A DNA stretch of 64,000 nucleotides from positions 1 to 64,000 of the forward strand of contig CANQET010000009.1 of the NCBI GenBank assembly GCA_947595585.1, in the 5' to 3' direction. The notes under the pieces are model-generated. The model was not told where the DNA came from, ran no database searches, and worked only from the letters and a program-made list of their open reading frames with translations. This DNA is from an uncultured Clostridia bacterium (GTDB taxonomy: Bacteria > Bacillota > Clostridia > Christensenellales > Borkfalkiaceae). Shown here one piece after another: positions 7,558-17,685 of this stretch. Numbering within the stretch: the stretch's first letter is position 1; every line of letters begins with the position of its first letter. The position numbers were made by a program, and so were the translations under genes.

Positions 7558-8112
7558 ATGAAACCAAACCGTTGGAAGAAGCTCCGAGCGGGCTTCACGC
7601 TTGCGGAGACGCTGATCGCCGTCGCGATCCTTGCCCTCGTCTCCTCTGCCTGCGTCACACTCTCCGCGACGATCCTCGGCACCAAGGCCGAGATGATCGA
7701 AGTCGGCAAGTGCCAATCGCTGGCCTCCACCGCCGTCATGACGATCGCCGATGAGATCCGCTATGGGCAGAACATCCGCTGCGACGGCGATAAGATCGTG
7801 ATCGACAGCATGAACTTCGGCGCGGGAACGCATTTCGCGGCCGAAGGCGGAAAGATCGTGGCAAAGAACAACGGGAAGGAGCCCTATGCCCTCCTCCCCG
7901 AAAAATATTACGGCACACTGACCGTCTCGAAGCTGACCCTCGAGCGGGTGAACCTCGCCGCCGCCCCCGAAGAAGGGGCGGAAGCCGAAGCGGACGAGGC
8001 GGCTTCCGTCGCAGTGCAGTATGCCGTAAAAATCTCCATCACCGTAAACGGCAGCGGCGGGAGCCTCTACTCCACCGAGATGACGGTCCCCGCGCTCAAC
8101 GGGATCCAATGA
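7558..8112 (+). CDS. Prepilin-like protein
   Basis: A 184-residue protein starting at 7558, which has AAGGAG seven bases upstream. The track start at 7537 is a GTG overlapping the previous stop and is a possible alternative. The N-terminus AGFTLAETLIAVAILALVSS gives a G12|F13 cleavage site and Glu+5. The C-terminal half is beta-rich with an acidic insertion (EEGAEAEADEAAS). It is the third member of the operon and precedes the giant GLUG-repeat member. A minor pilin or pseudopilin role is inferred from the N-terminus and the operon. Confidence 0.8.
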   Translation: MKPNRWKKLRAGFTLAETLIAVAILALVSSACVTLSATILGTKAEMIEVGKCQSLASTAVMTIADEIRYGQNIRCDGDKIVIDSMNFGAGTHFAAEGGKIVAKNNGKEPYALLPEKYYGTLTVSKLTLERVNLAAAPEEGAEAEADEAASVAVQYAVKISITVNGSGGSLYSTEMTVPALNGIQ

Positions 8113-8129
8113 GGCGGAGGGAGGAGACC

Positions 8130-11100
8130 ATGAAACATAGCATAAGGCATAGGCACATACACCGCACGCGGGGCTTCACATTGATGGAGGCCCTTATCGT
8201 CGTTGCGATCATTTCCATTTTGTTGGGGCTTGCGGTCCCCAATGTCATCTCGTATTCCCGCAGTCTGAAGCTCACTTCGCTCGACGACAGCGCCCACAGC
8301 ATCTTCATGGCGGCACAGAACAACCTCATGGCGATGAAGAATGCGGGCGAGGACCTCATGGACGTTTTCGGGCTCGACGAAGAGACCGACAAGGTCCCCC
8401 TTGCCAAGACGAAGACGGCGGCCATCGGGGAATATTACGCCATCGATAAGAGCAACGGCCTCGAGAAACTTCTGCCGAACCTTTCGATCGATGCAGAACT
8501 GAAGGCCCAAAACTGCGTCGTGGAGATCGATCCGCACACGGGCGCCGTGTATGCCGTTTGGTTCTGGGAAAGCCACCCCTTCCTCTACAGGACGCAGGCC
8601 TACAACACGGCACGGCCCGAGCGCAGCGACCGCCTGCGCAACCATGTGATGGTGGGCTACTACGGCGGCACGCAGATCTTCCGCCCCGAGATCCGCCAGA
8701 CCCCGCTTCCCACCGTGGAGATCGTCAACGCCGAAGAGCTGCTCGTCAATGTCACCGTCTCCGTGGAAGAAGACACGGAAATTTTGCTTACGACCCCCAT
8801 CCTTCTCACCGTCACCCTGACTTCGGAAGGCAAAGACCATGAGATCGTCGCCGATGCTCCCCTCAACTATAGGAATGAAGGCGGGAAGGGCAAGTATTGC
8901 GCCACCCTCGTCCTCGATACGCTGAAAGAAGGGGCGTACCCCACCTTTTTCAATACCTTTATGGGGAAAGACTACGAAAAGCAGGGGATGCGCCTTCGGG
9001 ATTGGAAGGACACCTTCGGGGAGCCCATCGTCACGCCCGGCAAGGACTTCGACCTCACGGTGAAAGTCTGCGTGGAAGAGGACGGCTATCTTCCCCAATA
9101 TGTGTACCATTACGGCGAAAACAGCTTGTTCGCTTCGGTCGAAAAGAGCACGGCGAGGATCGCCTACGGGCGGCATCTGCAGAATTTGGATCCCGCGGTC
9201 TCGGGGGTGAGCTTCATCACCGCCGCAGAGCAGATCGCCTCCGTCGATTTCGACGCCCCGTCCAACGATACAAACCCCGTAAGATCGTGGAAAGATACAT
9301 ATGGGGTGCGAAAATTCCTCCCCATCGTCAATTCTTCTCTCACCCATTACGACGGGAAAAAGCATGAGATCGTTCACCTCTCGATCCAAAAAGAGGAGGG
9401 CGCCGCGGGGCTCTTCAAGACCGTGCAAAGCGGCACTCGCCTCGAGAATATCTACCTCAAAGACGCCGAGATCCACGCCCCGATCGTGGGCGGGCTCGTA
9501 GGAAAAGCGGACGATCTTTCGATCGCGGGCTGCCGCGTCTATCTGACCGAAGAGAGCTCCAAGGCGGAAGGCGCCGCGGCACGGCTCTTTGTGGGTGAGA
9601 CGGTCGGCGGGCTCATCGGAACGAGCGGAGAAGGCGGGCGCGGCGAGCTCAAGATCCATGGAAGCCTTGCGAGCACCAACGAGTTCGGCGATACGGTCGG
9701 CGGGCTCATCGGAATGTGTGAAAATCCCGTCGAGATCGAGAACAGCTATGCCGCAGGCTACCTTACGGGCGCCAAGGCGGGCGGGCTCATCGGCATCGCG
9801 AACGAAACAACTTCCCACGTGACCCTCAAGACGAGCTATGCCGCGGGCGTCATCGCCAAAGGCGAAAAGACGGCGCTCGCGGGCGGGCTCATCGCACAGG
9901 GCAAGCCGCATTCCGCCGAAGATTGCTATGCCGCAGTGCGCTACGATCGGGCGATCATCGAAGCCGTAAAGAACGGAAATAAAATAGAGGTCTACGGCAC
10001 CTTCCGCGGCGACACGGAACACACGGCCGAGTACGTCTCCCAGATGGGGCTCGAATATCGGGACGGCGGGACGCCTATCACCTCGTTTGAGCTCTACGTT
10101 TGGGGCGGCTATCAGCATTTCGACGACCTCCGCGAGGCCAATCCCTACAAACTTCTGCCCGAGACGGAGCATAGATACGGCCTCTCCGAGAAGTACCCCT
10201 ACCGCATGATCCGAGAGGACGGCAAAGACGTGCCGCACTACGGCGATTGGCTCGAAGAGACCGAGGCCTATCTCGTCTACTATGAGCAGTACGACGACAA
10301 AACCTATGGCATCTACGCCGATTACGAACGCTTCAAGACCAACACCCTCCGTGCGAGCGCCTTCGAAGATGAATTGGACGATCGCTCCTACGTGATCGAC
10401 GACGGCTACTCCCTCTTCGTCCTCTCGACGCCCGATAACGACGACGCGCTCAGCTTGGACGTCAGCATCGGCGATAAACCGTATAAATTCGAATTGGAGA
10501 CCTTCCAAGACGTCGACTTCCGCGGCACGAAGGTCAACTGCTCCATGCTCGTCATCAAAGAGCCCGATATCTCCATCAAGAGCAGCTGGACGGAATACGA
10601 CAGCAAGATAGATCCCCTCAACCAGCCCATCCGAACGTATTATACGACGCTCGTCTACAAGATCGTCTACACGGATATCTTCGGCACGACGTATGTGAAC
10701 CCGTATACGACAAAGACCTACTACTTCAACCCCCACTTCGCGTGCGACGTCTTCGAAGATACGCCCACACTCCGTTCGGATGCGAGCGGCGTCTACATTC
10801 CCAAGGCCAAGACGGGGGCGGAGGGCACCCTTTCCGAGAGCGCAGAGCTTCCCGATACGGCACACTACACGGCCGCGGAGGGCGACGTCGTCATCCGCTC
10901 TGCCCGCCACCTCTCCAACCTGCACTGCTACACCAACACGGAATCGGGGATAAGTGGCGTTCATGGCATCGCGGGCGTGAAATCGGCAAACTTCCACCAG
11001 CTCTTCGATATCGACTTTTTGCTGTACGTACAGACGAGGCTTGCGGGCGGCGGAAATTATAACGACAGGATCTACCCCGCGATCACCTACAACGGGCTCT

Positions 11101-12092
11101 ACGACGGGCATGAACACGTCATCCGCAACATCTTCTTGAGCAGACAGGCGATCAAAGACGGCATCGGGCTCTTCGCAAAATCCGTGGGAACGGATCTGAA
11201 AAATATCTTTATTGTCAACCCCGTTGGGTTTGTGAGCGAAAACGACTTCGGCAACTATATGGGCGGGCTCGTCGGCCATATCACGGGCGGCTCCGTCGAG
11301 AACTGCGGCATCTACACCGAGGCGAAGGAAGAAGAGAACGCCTTTGTGACCTACAAGCCCTATTACCGCCACAAGGCCGTCAACAGCAACGATCATACCG
11401 TCGTCCTCGGAGGCCTCATCGGGTATGCCCAAAACTGCAAGATCACGGGCAGCTTTGCCGCGGTGAAGATCTTCGGGCATACGGCGGGCGGCTTCATCGG
11501 GGAGATGGCAAGCGGCACCGTCGTAAAGGACTGCTACGCGGGCGGCTATACGAAATACAACTCGTATTACAGCGAGAAATGGCCGCAAGTGAAGGGGCTT
11601 GATAACGTCGGGGGGTACCCCTCCTATTCCGAGCAAAGCGGCACGGATAGCATCAACGTGGGCGGCGGCGGAACATCTATCATCGACGGAAAGCAATATG
11701 AAGGCTATATCGGCGGCTTTGTCGGGATCGTAGATGAGGGTGCGAGCTTTGAAGGCATCTGCTATTCGACCTGCTCGGTACGCGGTTCCTTCACCGAGCG
11801 GATCGGCCTCTTTGCGGGAAAGACGCCAAGCGGGTATACCACCCGCGCTACGCTCTACTCCGTGGGCGTGATCATCACGGAGGGCGCAACGCCTCAGACT
11901 CTGACTTTGAACGGGAACAAATATTCGTTCTATCAAAAAGGGAAGGCGCGGAACGAATCGTATTTGAAGGCAAAGGCGAACGTCAAGGCCACAGCGCCCA
12001 CGGCCAAGGCCTATCCCTACAACGATGCGCTCAATGGCACGCCCTACCCCTACCTCACCAATCTCCAAAAGCACTACGGCGACTGGGTCTGA
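8130..12092 (+). CDS. Giant prepilin-like protein with GLUG-type repeats
   Basis: A 1320-residue protein. The start is taken at 8130, preceded by GGGAGGAGACC. An upstream ATG at 8109 overlaps the previous stop and may also be used. The N-terminus TRGFTLMEALIVVAIISILL is a textbook type IV prepilin signal (cleavage after G15, Glu at 20). The rest is extracellular. GLUG-like units (GGLIG, AGGLIGIA, MGGLVGHI, AGGFIGEM), each followed by a C/SYAAG-like strand, cluster at about 450-620 and 1040-1240, with a different beta-rich region between. GLUG motifs occur in bacterial adhesins and extracellular peptidases. Most pilins have 120-250 residues, so this resembles a tip adhesin delivered on a pilus. 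A strong terminator follows. Confidence 0.85.
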   Translation: MKHSIRHRHIHRTRGFTLMEALIVVAIISILLGLAVPNVISYSRSLKLTSLDDSAHSIFMAAQNNLMAMKNAGEDLMDVFGLDEETDKVPLAKTKTAAIGEYYAIDKSNGLEKLLPNLSIDAELKAQNCVVEIDPHTGAVYAVWFWESHPFLYRTQAYNTARPERSDRLRNHVMVGYYGGTQIFRPEIRQTPLPTVEIVNAEELLVNVTVSVEEDTEILLTTPILLTVTLTSEGKDHEIVADAPLNYRNEGGKGKYCATLVLDTLKEGAYPTFFNTFMGKDYEKQGMRLRDWKDTFGEPIVTPGKDFDLTVKVCVEEDGYLPQYVYHYGENSLFASVEKSTARIAYGRHLQNLDPAVSGVSFITAAEQIASVDFDAPSNDTNPVRSWKDTYGVRKFLPIVNSSLTHYDGKKHEIVHLSIQKEEGAAGLFKTVQSGTRLENIYLKDAEIHAPIVGGLVGKADDLSIAGCRVYLTEESSKAEGAAARLFVGETVGGLIGTSGEGGRGELKIHGSLASTNEFGDTVGGLIGMCENPVEIENSYAAGYLTGAKAGGLIGIANETTSHVTLKTSYAAGVIAKGEKTALAGGLIAQGKPHSAEDCYAAVRYDRAIIEAVKNGNKIEVYGTFRGDTEHTAEYVSQMGLEYRDGGTPITSFELYVWGGYQHFDDLREANPYKLLPETEHRYGLSEKYPYRMIREDGKDVPHYGDWLEETEAYLVYYEQYDDKTYGIYADYERFKTNTLRASAFEDELDDRSYVIDDGYSLFVLSTPDNDDALSLDVSIGDKPYKFELETFQDVDFRGTKVNCSMLVIKEPDISIKSSWTEYDSKIDPLNQPIRTYYTTLVYKIVYTDIFGTTYVNPYTTKTYYFNPHFACDVFEDTPTLRSDASGVYIPKAKTGAEGTLSESAELPDTAHYTAAEGDVVIRSARHLSNLHCYTNTESGISGVHGIAGVKSANFHQLFDIDFLLYVQTRLAGGGNYNDRIYPAITYNGLYDGHEHVIRNIFLSRQAIKDGIGLFAKSVGTDLKNIFIVNPVGFVSENDFGNYMGGLVGHITGGSVENCGIYTEAKEEENAFVTYKPYYRHKAVNSNDHTVVLGGLIGYAQNCKITGSFAAVKIFGHTAGGFIGEMASGTVVKDCYAGGYTKYNSYYSEKWPQVKGLDNVGGYPSYSEQSGTDSINVGGGGTSIIDGKQYEGYIGGFVGIVDEGASFEGICYSTCSVRGSFTERIGLFAGKTPSGYTTRATLYSVGVIITEGATPQTLTLNGNKYSFYQKGKARNESYLKAKANVKATAPTAKAYPYNDALNGTPYPYLTNLQKHYGDWV

Positions 12093-12107
12093 CCCGAAAA
12101 AACGGCC

Positions 12108-12143
12108 AAGGCCCTGCCCCTTTTGCAAGGGACAGGGCCTTTT
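12108..12143 (+). terminator. Intrinsic terminator of the prepilin-like operon
   Basis: AAGGCCCTGCCCCTT and AAGGGACAGGGCCTT pair over 15 positions with one mismatch around a TTGC loop, 15 bases after the stop. Confidence 0.85.
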
Positions 12144-12164
12144 GCTATGTAGAGATTTGGGAAT

Positions 12165-13045
12165 GGAGCACGTCATTTCGCCCCGACCGCAGCGCCCACG
12201 TCATTTCGAACGTAGTGAGAAATCTCAAGGTCGAGATTCCTCACCCCCCTTGGGGGTTCGGAATGACGTACTGAGGGGCCCCATCGTATTCCGCCCACCC
12301 CCCTACCCCCCTCCGATGGAGGGGGTATCGCTTGGGATTGGCCGTGGCGGGTGCACGACGAAGCCCCTACGAAGTCCGCATGCCCCCTCCGTGGGAGGGG
12401 GATCAAGGGGGTGGGGCGGCAGATAAGCAAGTACGCAGTCCGACCCTCATCCCGAACGTAGCGTAGCGGAGTGAGCGGATCTTGAAGATACGCTCGCTAC
12501 GCTACTTCGCCGAACGGCTCGTGCCGTGCTTCGATAAACAATAGAAGCCTCGCTACGTTCGGTATGAGGTCGCTCAGGATCAGCCCCTACGAAGTCCGTC
12601 CCCTTGCTTCCCCTTTTAGGGGGACCGCATCGCGGGGGAAGGGGTTTCCAAAACCCCTCAGCCGCGTCTTACGCCGCGACAGCTCCCCTACGAGGGGAGC
12701 CAAGGGGCGCTCATGATTAGCCTCGTCGTATTCTGCCCACCCCCCTACCCCCCTCCAATGGAGGGGGTATCACTTGAAATAAACTATATAGGTATCCCGT
12801 CTACGTCATTTCGAACGTAGTGAGAAATCTCACCCTTGAGATTCCTCACCCCCCTTGGGGGTTCGGAATGACGTACTGAGGGGCCTCGTCGTATTCTGCC
12901 CACCCCCCTACCCCCCTCCAATGGAGGGGGTATCGCTTGAAATAAGCCGCGGAGGGGGTAGGGGGTCTGTTCTCCAATGGAGGGTTATGTGTTTTGTTCT
13001 CCGATGTGGGGCGTCACGCGAAATAAACGATATAGGTACCCCGTC
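12165..13045. repeat. Intergenic repeat mosaic, block 3
   Basis: A gene-free stretch between the convergent pilin operon and pheT. It holds two CGTCATT...AATGACG palindromic units (about 12171-12271 and 12801-12877), three CCCCCTCC hairpin units (about 12294-12340, 12736-12783 and 12897-12945), one GTAGCGGAGTGAGCGGATC unit (about 12440-12575) and one multi-hairpin unit (about 12600-12711). No promoter or terminator for pheT was identified in it. Confidence 0.8.
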
Positions 13046-13050
13046 TGCTT

Positions 13051-15465
13051 TTACCGCAGGTGGGCGCCGAGGGTGTGCTCAAGGCTCCCCACGATCTTCT
13101 TGAAAAACCCATCGACGGTCTCGGGCGAGAGCCCTTTCTCGGCCGCGGGGTCGGGCGTAAACGTGATGCGGACGGCCATGCTCTTCTTCTCCGCCCCAAG
13201 CCGTGCATCGCGATAGACGTCGAAGAGCTCTGCCTTCGTCGCCGCCTTGCAGGCACGGAGAATACACGCCTCCACTTCGGCGCAGGTGACCTTTTCCTCG
13301 ACGACGACGGCGAGATCCCGCTCCACGGCGGGGAACTTGGGCACGGGACGGTATACGATCCCCTTGCGCGCCTTGCGCATGAGCGTGGGGTAATCGAGTT
13401 CGGCGAAGAAGGCCTTGCGCTCGAGGGCAAGCGCCTCTGCGATCTCGGGGTGCAGCTCGCCTAACCAGCCGACCGACTTTTCGCCGAGCAGGACTTCGGC
13501 CGCAGCTCCGGGGTGCAGGAAGGGCTTCTCGCAGCGGCAATAGGTAAATTTGAGCCCGAAGGCCTCGCCGATCGCCTCCACGGCGCCCTTGAGGTCGAAG
13601 AAGTCCCCCTCGCCCCACAGCCCGATCGAAAGGTGCTTGCGCTCCTCGGGAAGGGAAACAAGCGGCAGATCTTCGGCGAGATAGACGTTTGCAAGCTCGA
13701 AGAGCCGCCCCGCTTCGTTGCCGCGGCGGACGTTGCGGACGACGTTCCAGATCATCGTAGGCGCCAAGATGGTACGCATCACCGAGAGGTCCTCGCCGAG
13801 GGGGTTCTTCACGGTGACGGCGTGGCGCTCGGGCGCATCCTCCGGCAGACGGAGAAGATCGAAGTCCTTGGGCGAATAGAAGGAATAGCCGTAGGCCTCG
13901 AAATACCCCTCGCCCGCAAGCACCTCTTTGAAGCGGAGCTCCTCCTTCTGCGCGGAGGTGAGCCCGCCGTGCGTCACGGTGGCGTTTTCGAGGAAGGTGG
14001 GCGTGATGTGCTCGTAGCCATACATCCGGATGACCTCTTCGGCGAGGTCGGGGAAGCCGTCGATATCCTCCCTCCAATGGGGCACCATTGCAACAAAATC
14101 CGACCCCATGTCTTCAATCAAGAAGCCGAGGCGCGCCAAAATGGCGTTCACTTCCTCCTTGGGCACGTGGATGCCGAGAAGGGCGTCGATGGCCGAATAG
14201 GAAGTCTTTATCTGCTTTCTCGGGGGCTCCTCAAGCGTGCAAAAGTGCGGAAGATACCAATTCTTCGTGGGTTTTCCGCAGCCGAGCGCATCGACGAGCG
14301 AAAGCGCACGCAGCATACCGAAGTGCGGGAAGACGGGGTACACCCCCTTCTCAAATCGGGCGGAAGAGTCGCTCCGCTGCCCGAGGGCACGGGAAGTCTT
14401 TCTCACGCTGTCGCGGGCAAAACTCGCCGCCTCGAAGAAGACCTCCCTCGTATCTTCGCGGATCTCGCTGTTGAGGCCGCCCATGACCCCTGCGAGGGCG
14501 ACGGGGCGATCGGCGTCGCAGATGAGAAGATTCTCGGGCGTGAGCGTGAACTCCTTTTCGTCGAGGGTCGTGATCTTCTCCCCCGCCTTCGCTCTCCGCA
14601 CGACGACGGTATCCCCATGCAAAAATCTTCGGTCGAAGGCGTGCATGGGCTGCCCCACTTCGAGGAGCACATAATTCGTGATATCGACGATGTTGTTCAC
14701 CGAGCGCATCCCGCAGAGCGCAAGCCGCCGCCTGAGCCATTGGGGGGACTTGCCGATCCCGACGTCTTTCACATAGCTGCCGATGTACCGCGGGCAGAGC
14801 GCGGGCTCCTGCACTTCTACGGTAAACTTCACGTCCGAGGGCGCCGCTTCATAGGGGCAGGGCGGGAGGAAGCTCCCGTGCGGGACTTTGAGCACCGCCG
14901 CGACTTCGTAGGCAATGCCGAGTACGCTCTGGCAATCGGGGCGGTTGGCGGTGACGGCGATATCGAAGATATAGTCGTCGATGCCCACGATCGGGCGGAT
15001 ATCCACGCCGAGCGGGGTATCCTTTTGCAGAATGAGGATGCCGTCCACTTCGGCGCCTTCATAGAAATCATCGCCGATGCCGAGCTCTTCGCCCGAACAG
15101 AACATACCCTCAGAGGTCACGCCGCGGAGCTTGCCCGTCTTGATCTTCTGCACCCCGCCCTCATGCTTTACGGTGGCGCCGTCGAGGGCGATGGGGACGA
15201 TCGCGCCCGCAAACACGTTGGTCGCCGCGGTGACGATCTGCTTTTCGCCCATATTCCCGCAATCCACTTTGCAGACGGTGAGCCTGTCTGCATCGGGATG
15301 CTTCTCGCAACTTACGATCTTCCCCGTGACGACACCCTCGACGTCCTTCCCGAGGTAGATGAGCTCCTCCACTTCGAAGCCGCAGGAGAAGAGCTTCTCC
15401 TCGAGTTCTTCGGCGGAGACGGTGATATCGACGTACTCTTTTAACCAAGAAAAAGGAACTTTCAT
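13051..15465 (-). CDS. pheT: Phenylalanine--tRNA ligase, beta subunit
   Basis: An 804-residue cytoplasmic subunit of the alpha2-beta2 enzyme that charges tRNA-Phe. In order: N-terminal region MKVPFSWLKEYVD; an EMAPII-like tRNA-binding OB domain at about 39-150 (ADRLTVCKVDCG); B3/B4 editing region at about 205-370 with NIVDITNYVLLEVGQPMHAF; B5 and catalytic-like core; and the C-terminal FDX-ACB anticodon-binding domain from about 705 (FPAVERDLAVVV). Length is normal for the long bacterial form. It lies 9 bases downstream of pheS, in the same transcript and under the same T-box. The GAGAAG sequence before the ATG serves as the ribosome site. Confidence 0.97.
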   Translation of the reverse strand: MKVPFSWLKEYVDITVSAEELEEKLFSCGFEVEELIYLGKDVEGVVTGKIVSCEKHPDADRLTVCKVDCGNMGEKQIVTAATNVFAGAIVPIALDGATVKHEGGVQKIKTGKLRGVTSEGMFCSGEELGIGDDFYEGAEVDGILILQKDTPLGVDIRPIVGIDDYIFDIAVTANRPDCQSVLGIAYEVAAVLKVPHGSFLPPCPYEAAPSDVKFTVEVQEPALCPRYIGSYVKDVGIGKSPQWLRRRLALCGMRSVNNIVDITNYVLLEVGQPMHAFDRRFLHGDTVVVRRAKAGEKITTLDEKEFTLTPENLLICDADRPVALAGVMGGLNSEIREDTREVFFEAASFARDSVRKTSRALGQRSDSSARFEKGVYPVFPHFGMLRALSLVDALGCGKPTKNWYLPHFCTLEEPPRKQIKTSYSAIDALLGIHVPKEEVNAILARLGFLIEDMGSDFVAMVPHWREDIDGFPDLAEEVIRMYGYEHITPTFLENATVTHGGLTSAQKEELRFKEVLAGEGYFEAYGYSFYSPKDFDLLRLPEDAPERHAVTVKNPLGEDLSVMRTILAPTMIWNVVRNVRRGNEAGRLFELANVYLAEDLPLVSLPEERKHLSIGLWGEGDFFDLKGAVEAIGEAFGLKFTYCRCEKPFLHPGAAAEVLLGEKSVGWLGELHPEIAEALALERKAFFAELDYPTLMRKARKGIVYRPVPKFPAVERDLAVVVEEKVTCAEVEACILRACKAATKAELFDVYRDARLGAEKKSMAVRITFTPDPAAEKGLSPETVDGFFKKIVGSLEHTLGAHLR

Positions 15466-15474
15466 CTTCTCACC

Positions 15475-16518
15475 TCAATCCTTGAACTGTTCCAAAAACC
15501 GCACGTCGTTCTCGGTGAACGAACGGATGTGGCCGATGCCGTATTTGAGCATGGCGATGCGCTCGATGCCCATGCCGAAGGCAAAGCCCGTGTACACGTC
15601 GGGATCGACGCCGCAGTTCTCGAGCACGCGCCTGTTGACCATGCCCGCGCCGAGGACCTCAATCCACCCCGTTCCCTTACAGAGGGGGCACCCCTTTCCG
15701 CCGCACGCGGCACAGGAGACGTCCACCTCCACCGAGGGCTCCGTAAACGGGAAGTACGAGGGGCGAAGGCGGGTCTTGGACAAGGAGGAGAACATCGTGC
15801 GGGCGAATTCGTCGAGCATGCCCTGAAGATCGCACAGCGTGATGCCTTTATCCACCACAAGCCCCTCCATCTGGTGGAACATCGGGGAATGGGTGGCATC
15901 GTCGTCCGAACGGAAGACCCGCCCCGGGGAGAGCATCTTGATGGGCGGCTTCTTCTGCTCCATGAGGCGGATCTGCCCCGCGCTCGTCTGGGTGCGGAGA
16001 AGGAAGCCCTCCGTGATGTAGAAGGTATCCTGCATGTCGCGGGCAGGATGGTCCGCGGGCGTGTTGAGGGCGGTGAAGTTGTAGTATTCGCTCTCGATCT
16101 CGGGCCCTTCGAAGACTTCGAAGCCCATGCCCGCGAAGATATCGATGAGCTCCTGCCGCGTCCGCGTGATGGGATGCAGCCCCCCTTTCTTCGCCTTGCG
16201 CCCGGGCATCGTCACATCGATCTGCTCCCGCGCGAGCTTGCTTTTCAGCTCCTTCTCCTTCATACGCGCCTCATGCGCCGCGAAGAGCTCCTCGAGCTTT
16301 TCCCGAAGCGCATTGACCTTCTTCCCGAAGGCGGGACGGTTTTCCGCGGCGATCTCGCGCATCCCCTTGAGAAGCGCCGTGATCTTGCCCGTACGCCCCA
16401 AGAATTTCATCTTAGTCTCGTAGAGGGCACGGGAAGAGGAGGCCTGCTCCGCCTCCTGCTGTGCCTCGGCAACGATATCGCCCTGATCGGGCCCGAGTTG
16501 GATGTTTTCGTCTTCCAT
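15475..16518 (-). CDS. pheS: Phenylalanine--tRNA ligase, alpha subunit
   Basis: A 347-residue class II catalytic subunit. An N-terminal coiled coil (about 1-90) binds tRNA. The catalytic domain shows motif 2 around [20 protein letters not shown] and motif 3 near [29 protein letters not shown] segment (about 260) matches the Cys-rich insertion common in Firmicute PheS. The start at 16518 follows AAGGAGCAGGT. A T-box leader lies directly upstream, so expression is expected to rise when uncharged tRNA-Phe accumulates. Confidence 0.97.
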   Translation of the reverse strand: MEDENIQLGPDQGDIVAEAQQEAEQASSSRALYETKMKFLGRTGKITALLKGMREIAAENRPAFGKKVNALREKLEELFAAHEARMKEKELKSKLAREQIDVTMPGRKAKKGGLHPITRTRQELIDIFAGMGFEVFEGPEIESEYYNFTALNTPADHPARDMQDTFYITEGFLLRTQTSAGQIRLMEQKKPPIKMLSPGRVFRSDDDATHSPMFHQMEGLVVDKGITLCDLQGMLDEFARTMFSSLSKTRLRPSYFPFTEPSVEVDVSCAACGGKGCPLCKGTGWIEVLGAGMVNRRVLENCGVDPDVYTGFAFGMGIERIAMLKYGIGHIRSFTENDVRFLEQFKD

Positions 16519-16534
16519 ACCTGCTCCTTATAAA

Positions 16535-16776
16535 AAATAAAACGCCCCGTCTTCTCCGACAGGGCGCGGTCATCCGCGCGGTACCACCTGCGTTCGCGCC
16601 GCATACAGCGGCAGCCTCATTTCTCCCTTTACGCGGGGAACGCCCTCCCTTAAAGTTCTGTTCGGGGCGGGGGCTCACGGGGGAATACCGCACCGCCGCC
16701 GCAAGGACCTTTCAGCCGAGGAGCCCTCTCTCTGTGGGAGCGAATTGGTGCGTCTCTTCCGTTTCAACGCCTTTCT
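16535..16776 (-). ncRNA. T-box leader of pheST with terminator
   Basis: The minus-strand leader contains GCAGGTGGTACCGCG, the conserved T-box that pairs with the uncharged tRNA acceptor end. It is followed by a terminator stem, CGCCCTGTC/GACGGGGCG (16543-16566), and TTTTATTTTTT, ending 16 bases before the pheS ATG. Further upstream, ACAGAGAGAGG and GGCTGAAAGG match the usual Stem I and nearby conserved text, and AGGGAGAAATGAGG lies before the antiterminator. I could not place the specifier codon with certainty. Phe specificity is inferred from the gene controlled. Confidence 0.92.
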
Positions 16777-16782
16777 ATCCCT

Positions 16783-16811
16783 ATTATAGCCGCTTTTGCG
16801 GGGAATGTCAA
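16783..16811 (-). promoter_or_regulatory. Consensus promoter of pheST
   Basis: TTGACA and TATAAT are both perfect and separated by 17 bases. Initiation about 7 bases downstream would begin the T-box RNA. It overlaps the region just beyond the rsmA stop. Confidence 0.9.
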
Positions 16812-16857
16812 AGGATTTTCGGGCGGGAAATGTATTTTGAAAAATTTCCGCAGCGGC

Positions 16858-17685
16858 CTACGATCGCGCGGAGATGAGGTCGGCAAGGCGGGCAAACATG
16901 GCGGGGGAGAGCGTTTCCCCCCGAACGTTTGCGGGAAACCCCGCCTCCTCGAGGAGGGCATGCGCCGCGGCGCGGTCCCACAAAAAGGCCGTCATGAGGT
17001 TGTTCTCGAGGGTCTTCCTTCGGCTCGAGAAGGCCGCCCGTACGACAGCGCGATACATCTTCTCGCTCTGCACCGCGACGCCGCCCGTAAAACGGATGCG
17101 GACGACGGCCGAATCGACGTTGGGGCGGGGATAGAAGAGGGTACGTGGTACTTTTCTCGTGATCTCGCACGTCCCGCGGAGGGCGATCGCGGCGGTGATG
17201 GCGCCGTATTCGGGCGTCCCCTCACGGGCGGAAAAGCGGGCGGCGACCTCCTCCTGCACCATCACGGTGATGCCGCGGCACAGCGCGGCTTCCTCGAGAA
17301 AGCGCAAGACGACGGGCGTCGTGATGTAGTAGGGAAGATTGGCGACGACGACGTACTCTTTGAGCTCTTTTTCGAGGGCGGGAAGGTCCTCCCGCATAAA
17401 ATCGCGGAAGACGACTTCCGCATTCTCACACCCTCTCAGCGTCTCGGCGAGCACGGGCTTTAGGTCGGGGTCGATCTCATAGGCGACGACCCGCCTTGCA
17501 CAGCCCGCAAGGATGCGCGTGAGCGCCCCCGCACCCGCCCCGATCTCGAGGACTGTGGTCGTTTTTTCGACGCCCGCATCCTCCGCGATCGCACGGAGCA
17601 GGTTTTGATCGGAGAGAAAATTCTGCCCGAACTTCTTCTTGAACCCGAAGCCGTTCCGCTTCAGGATCTCCCCCTCGCCGCTCAT
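16858..17685 (-). CDS. rsmA: 16S rRNA (adenine1518/1519-N6)-dimethyltransferase
   Basis: RsmA (KsgA) dimethylates two adjacent adenines at the 3' end of 16S rRNA during small-subunit maturation. The start is placed at 17685, where ATGA overlaps the stop of the radical SAM gene. The track ORF adds 34 residues in the wrong context. The result is 275 residues, a normal length. It shows KKKFGQNFLSDQNLL (about 15-29), the SAM-binding VLEIGAGAGALT, and the catalytic NLPYYITTPV motif. It is the last gene of the metG-tatD-radical SAM-rsmA chain, a gene order familiar in Firmicutes. No terminator was seen before the pheS promoter. Confidence 0.96.
   Translation of the reverse strand: MSGEGEILKRNGFGFKKKFGQNFLSDQNLLRAIAEDAGVEKTTTVLEIGAGAGALTRILAGCARRVVAYEIDPDLKPVLAETLRGCENAEVVFRDFMREDLPALEKELKEYVVVANLPYYITTPVVLRFLEEAALCRGITVMVQEEVAARFSAREGTPEYGAITAAIALRGTCEITRKVPRTLFYPRPNVDSAVVRIRFTGGVAVQSEKMYRAVVRAAFSSRRKTLENNLMTAFLWDRAAAHALLEEAGFPANVRGETLSPAMFARLADLISARS

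Noticed and set aside
8067-12176. 1369-aa minus-strand ORF
   Set aside because: Complete shadow of the giant prepilin-like gene, which has a clear signal and GLUG motifs.
12025-12430. ORFs with peptides such as VRNDV and PPPYPPPMEG
   Set aside because: Same peptides occur in unrelated blocks on both strands. They are translations of the dispersed repeats.
13513-15444. 643-aa plus-strand ORF
   Set aside because: Shadow of pheT, which is unmistakable.
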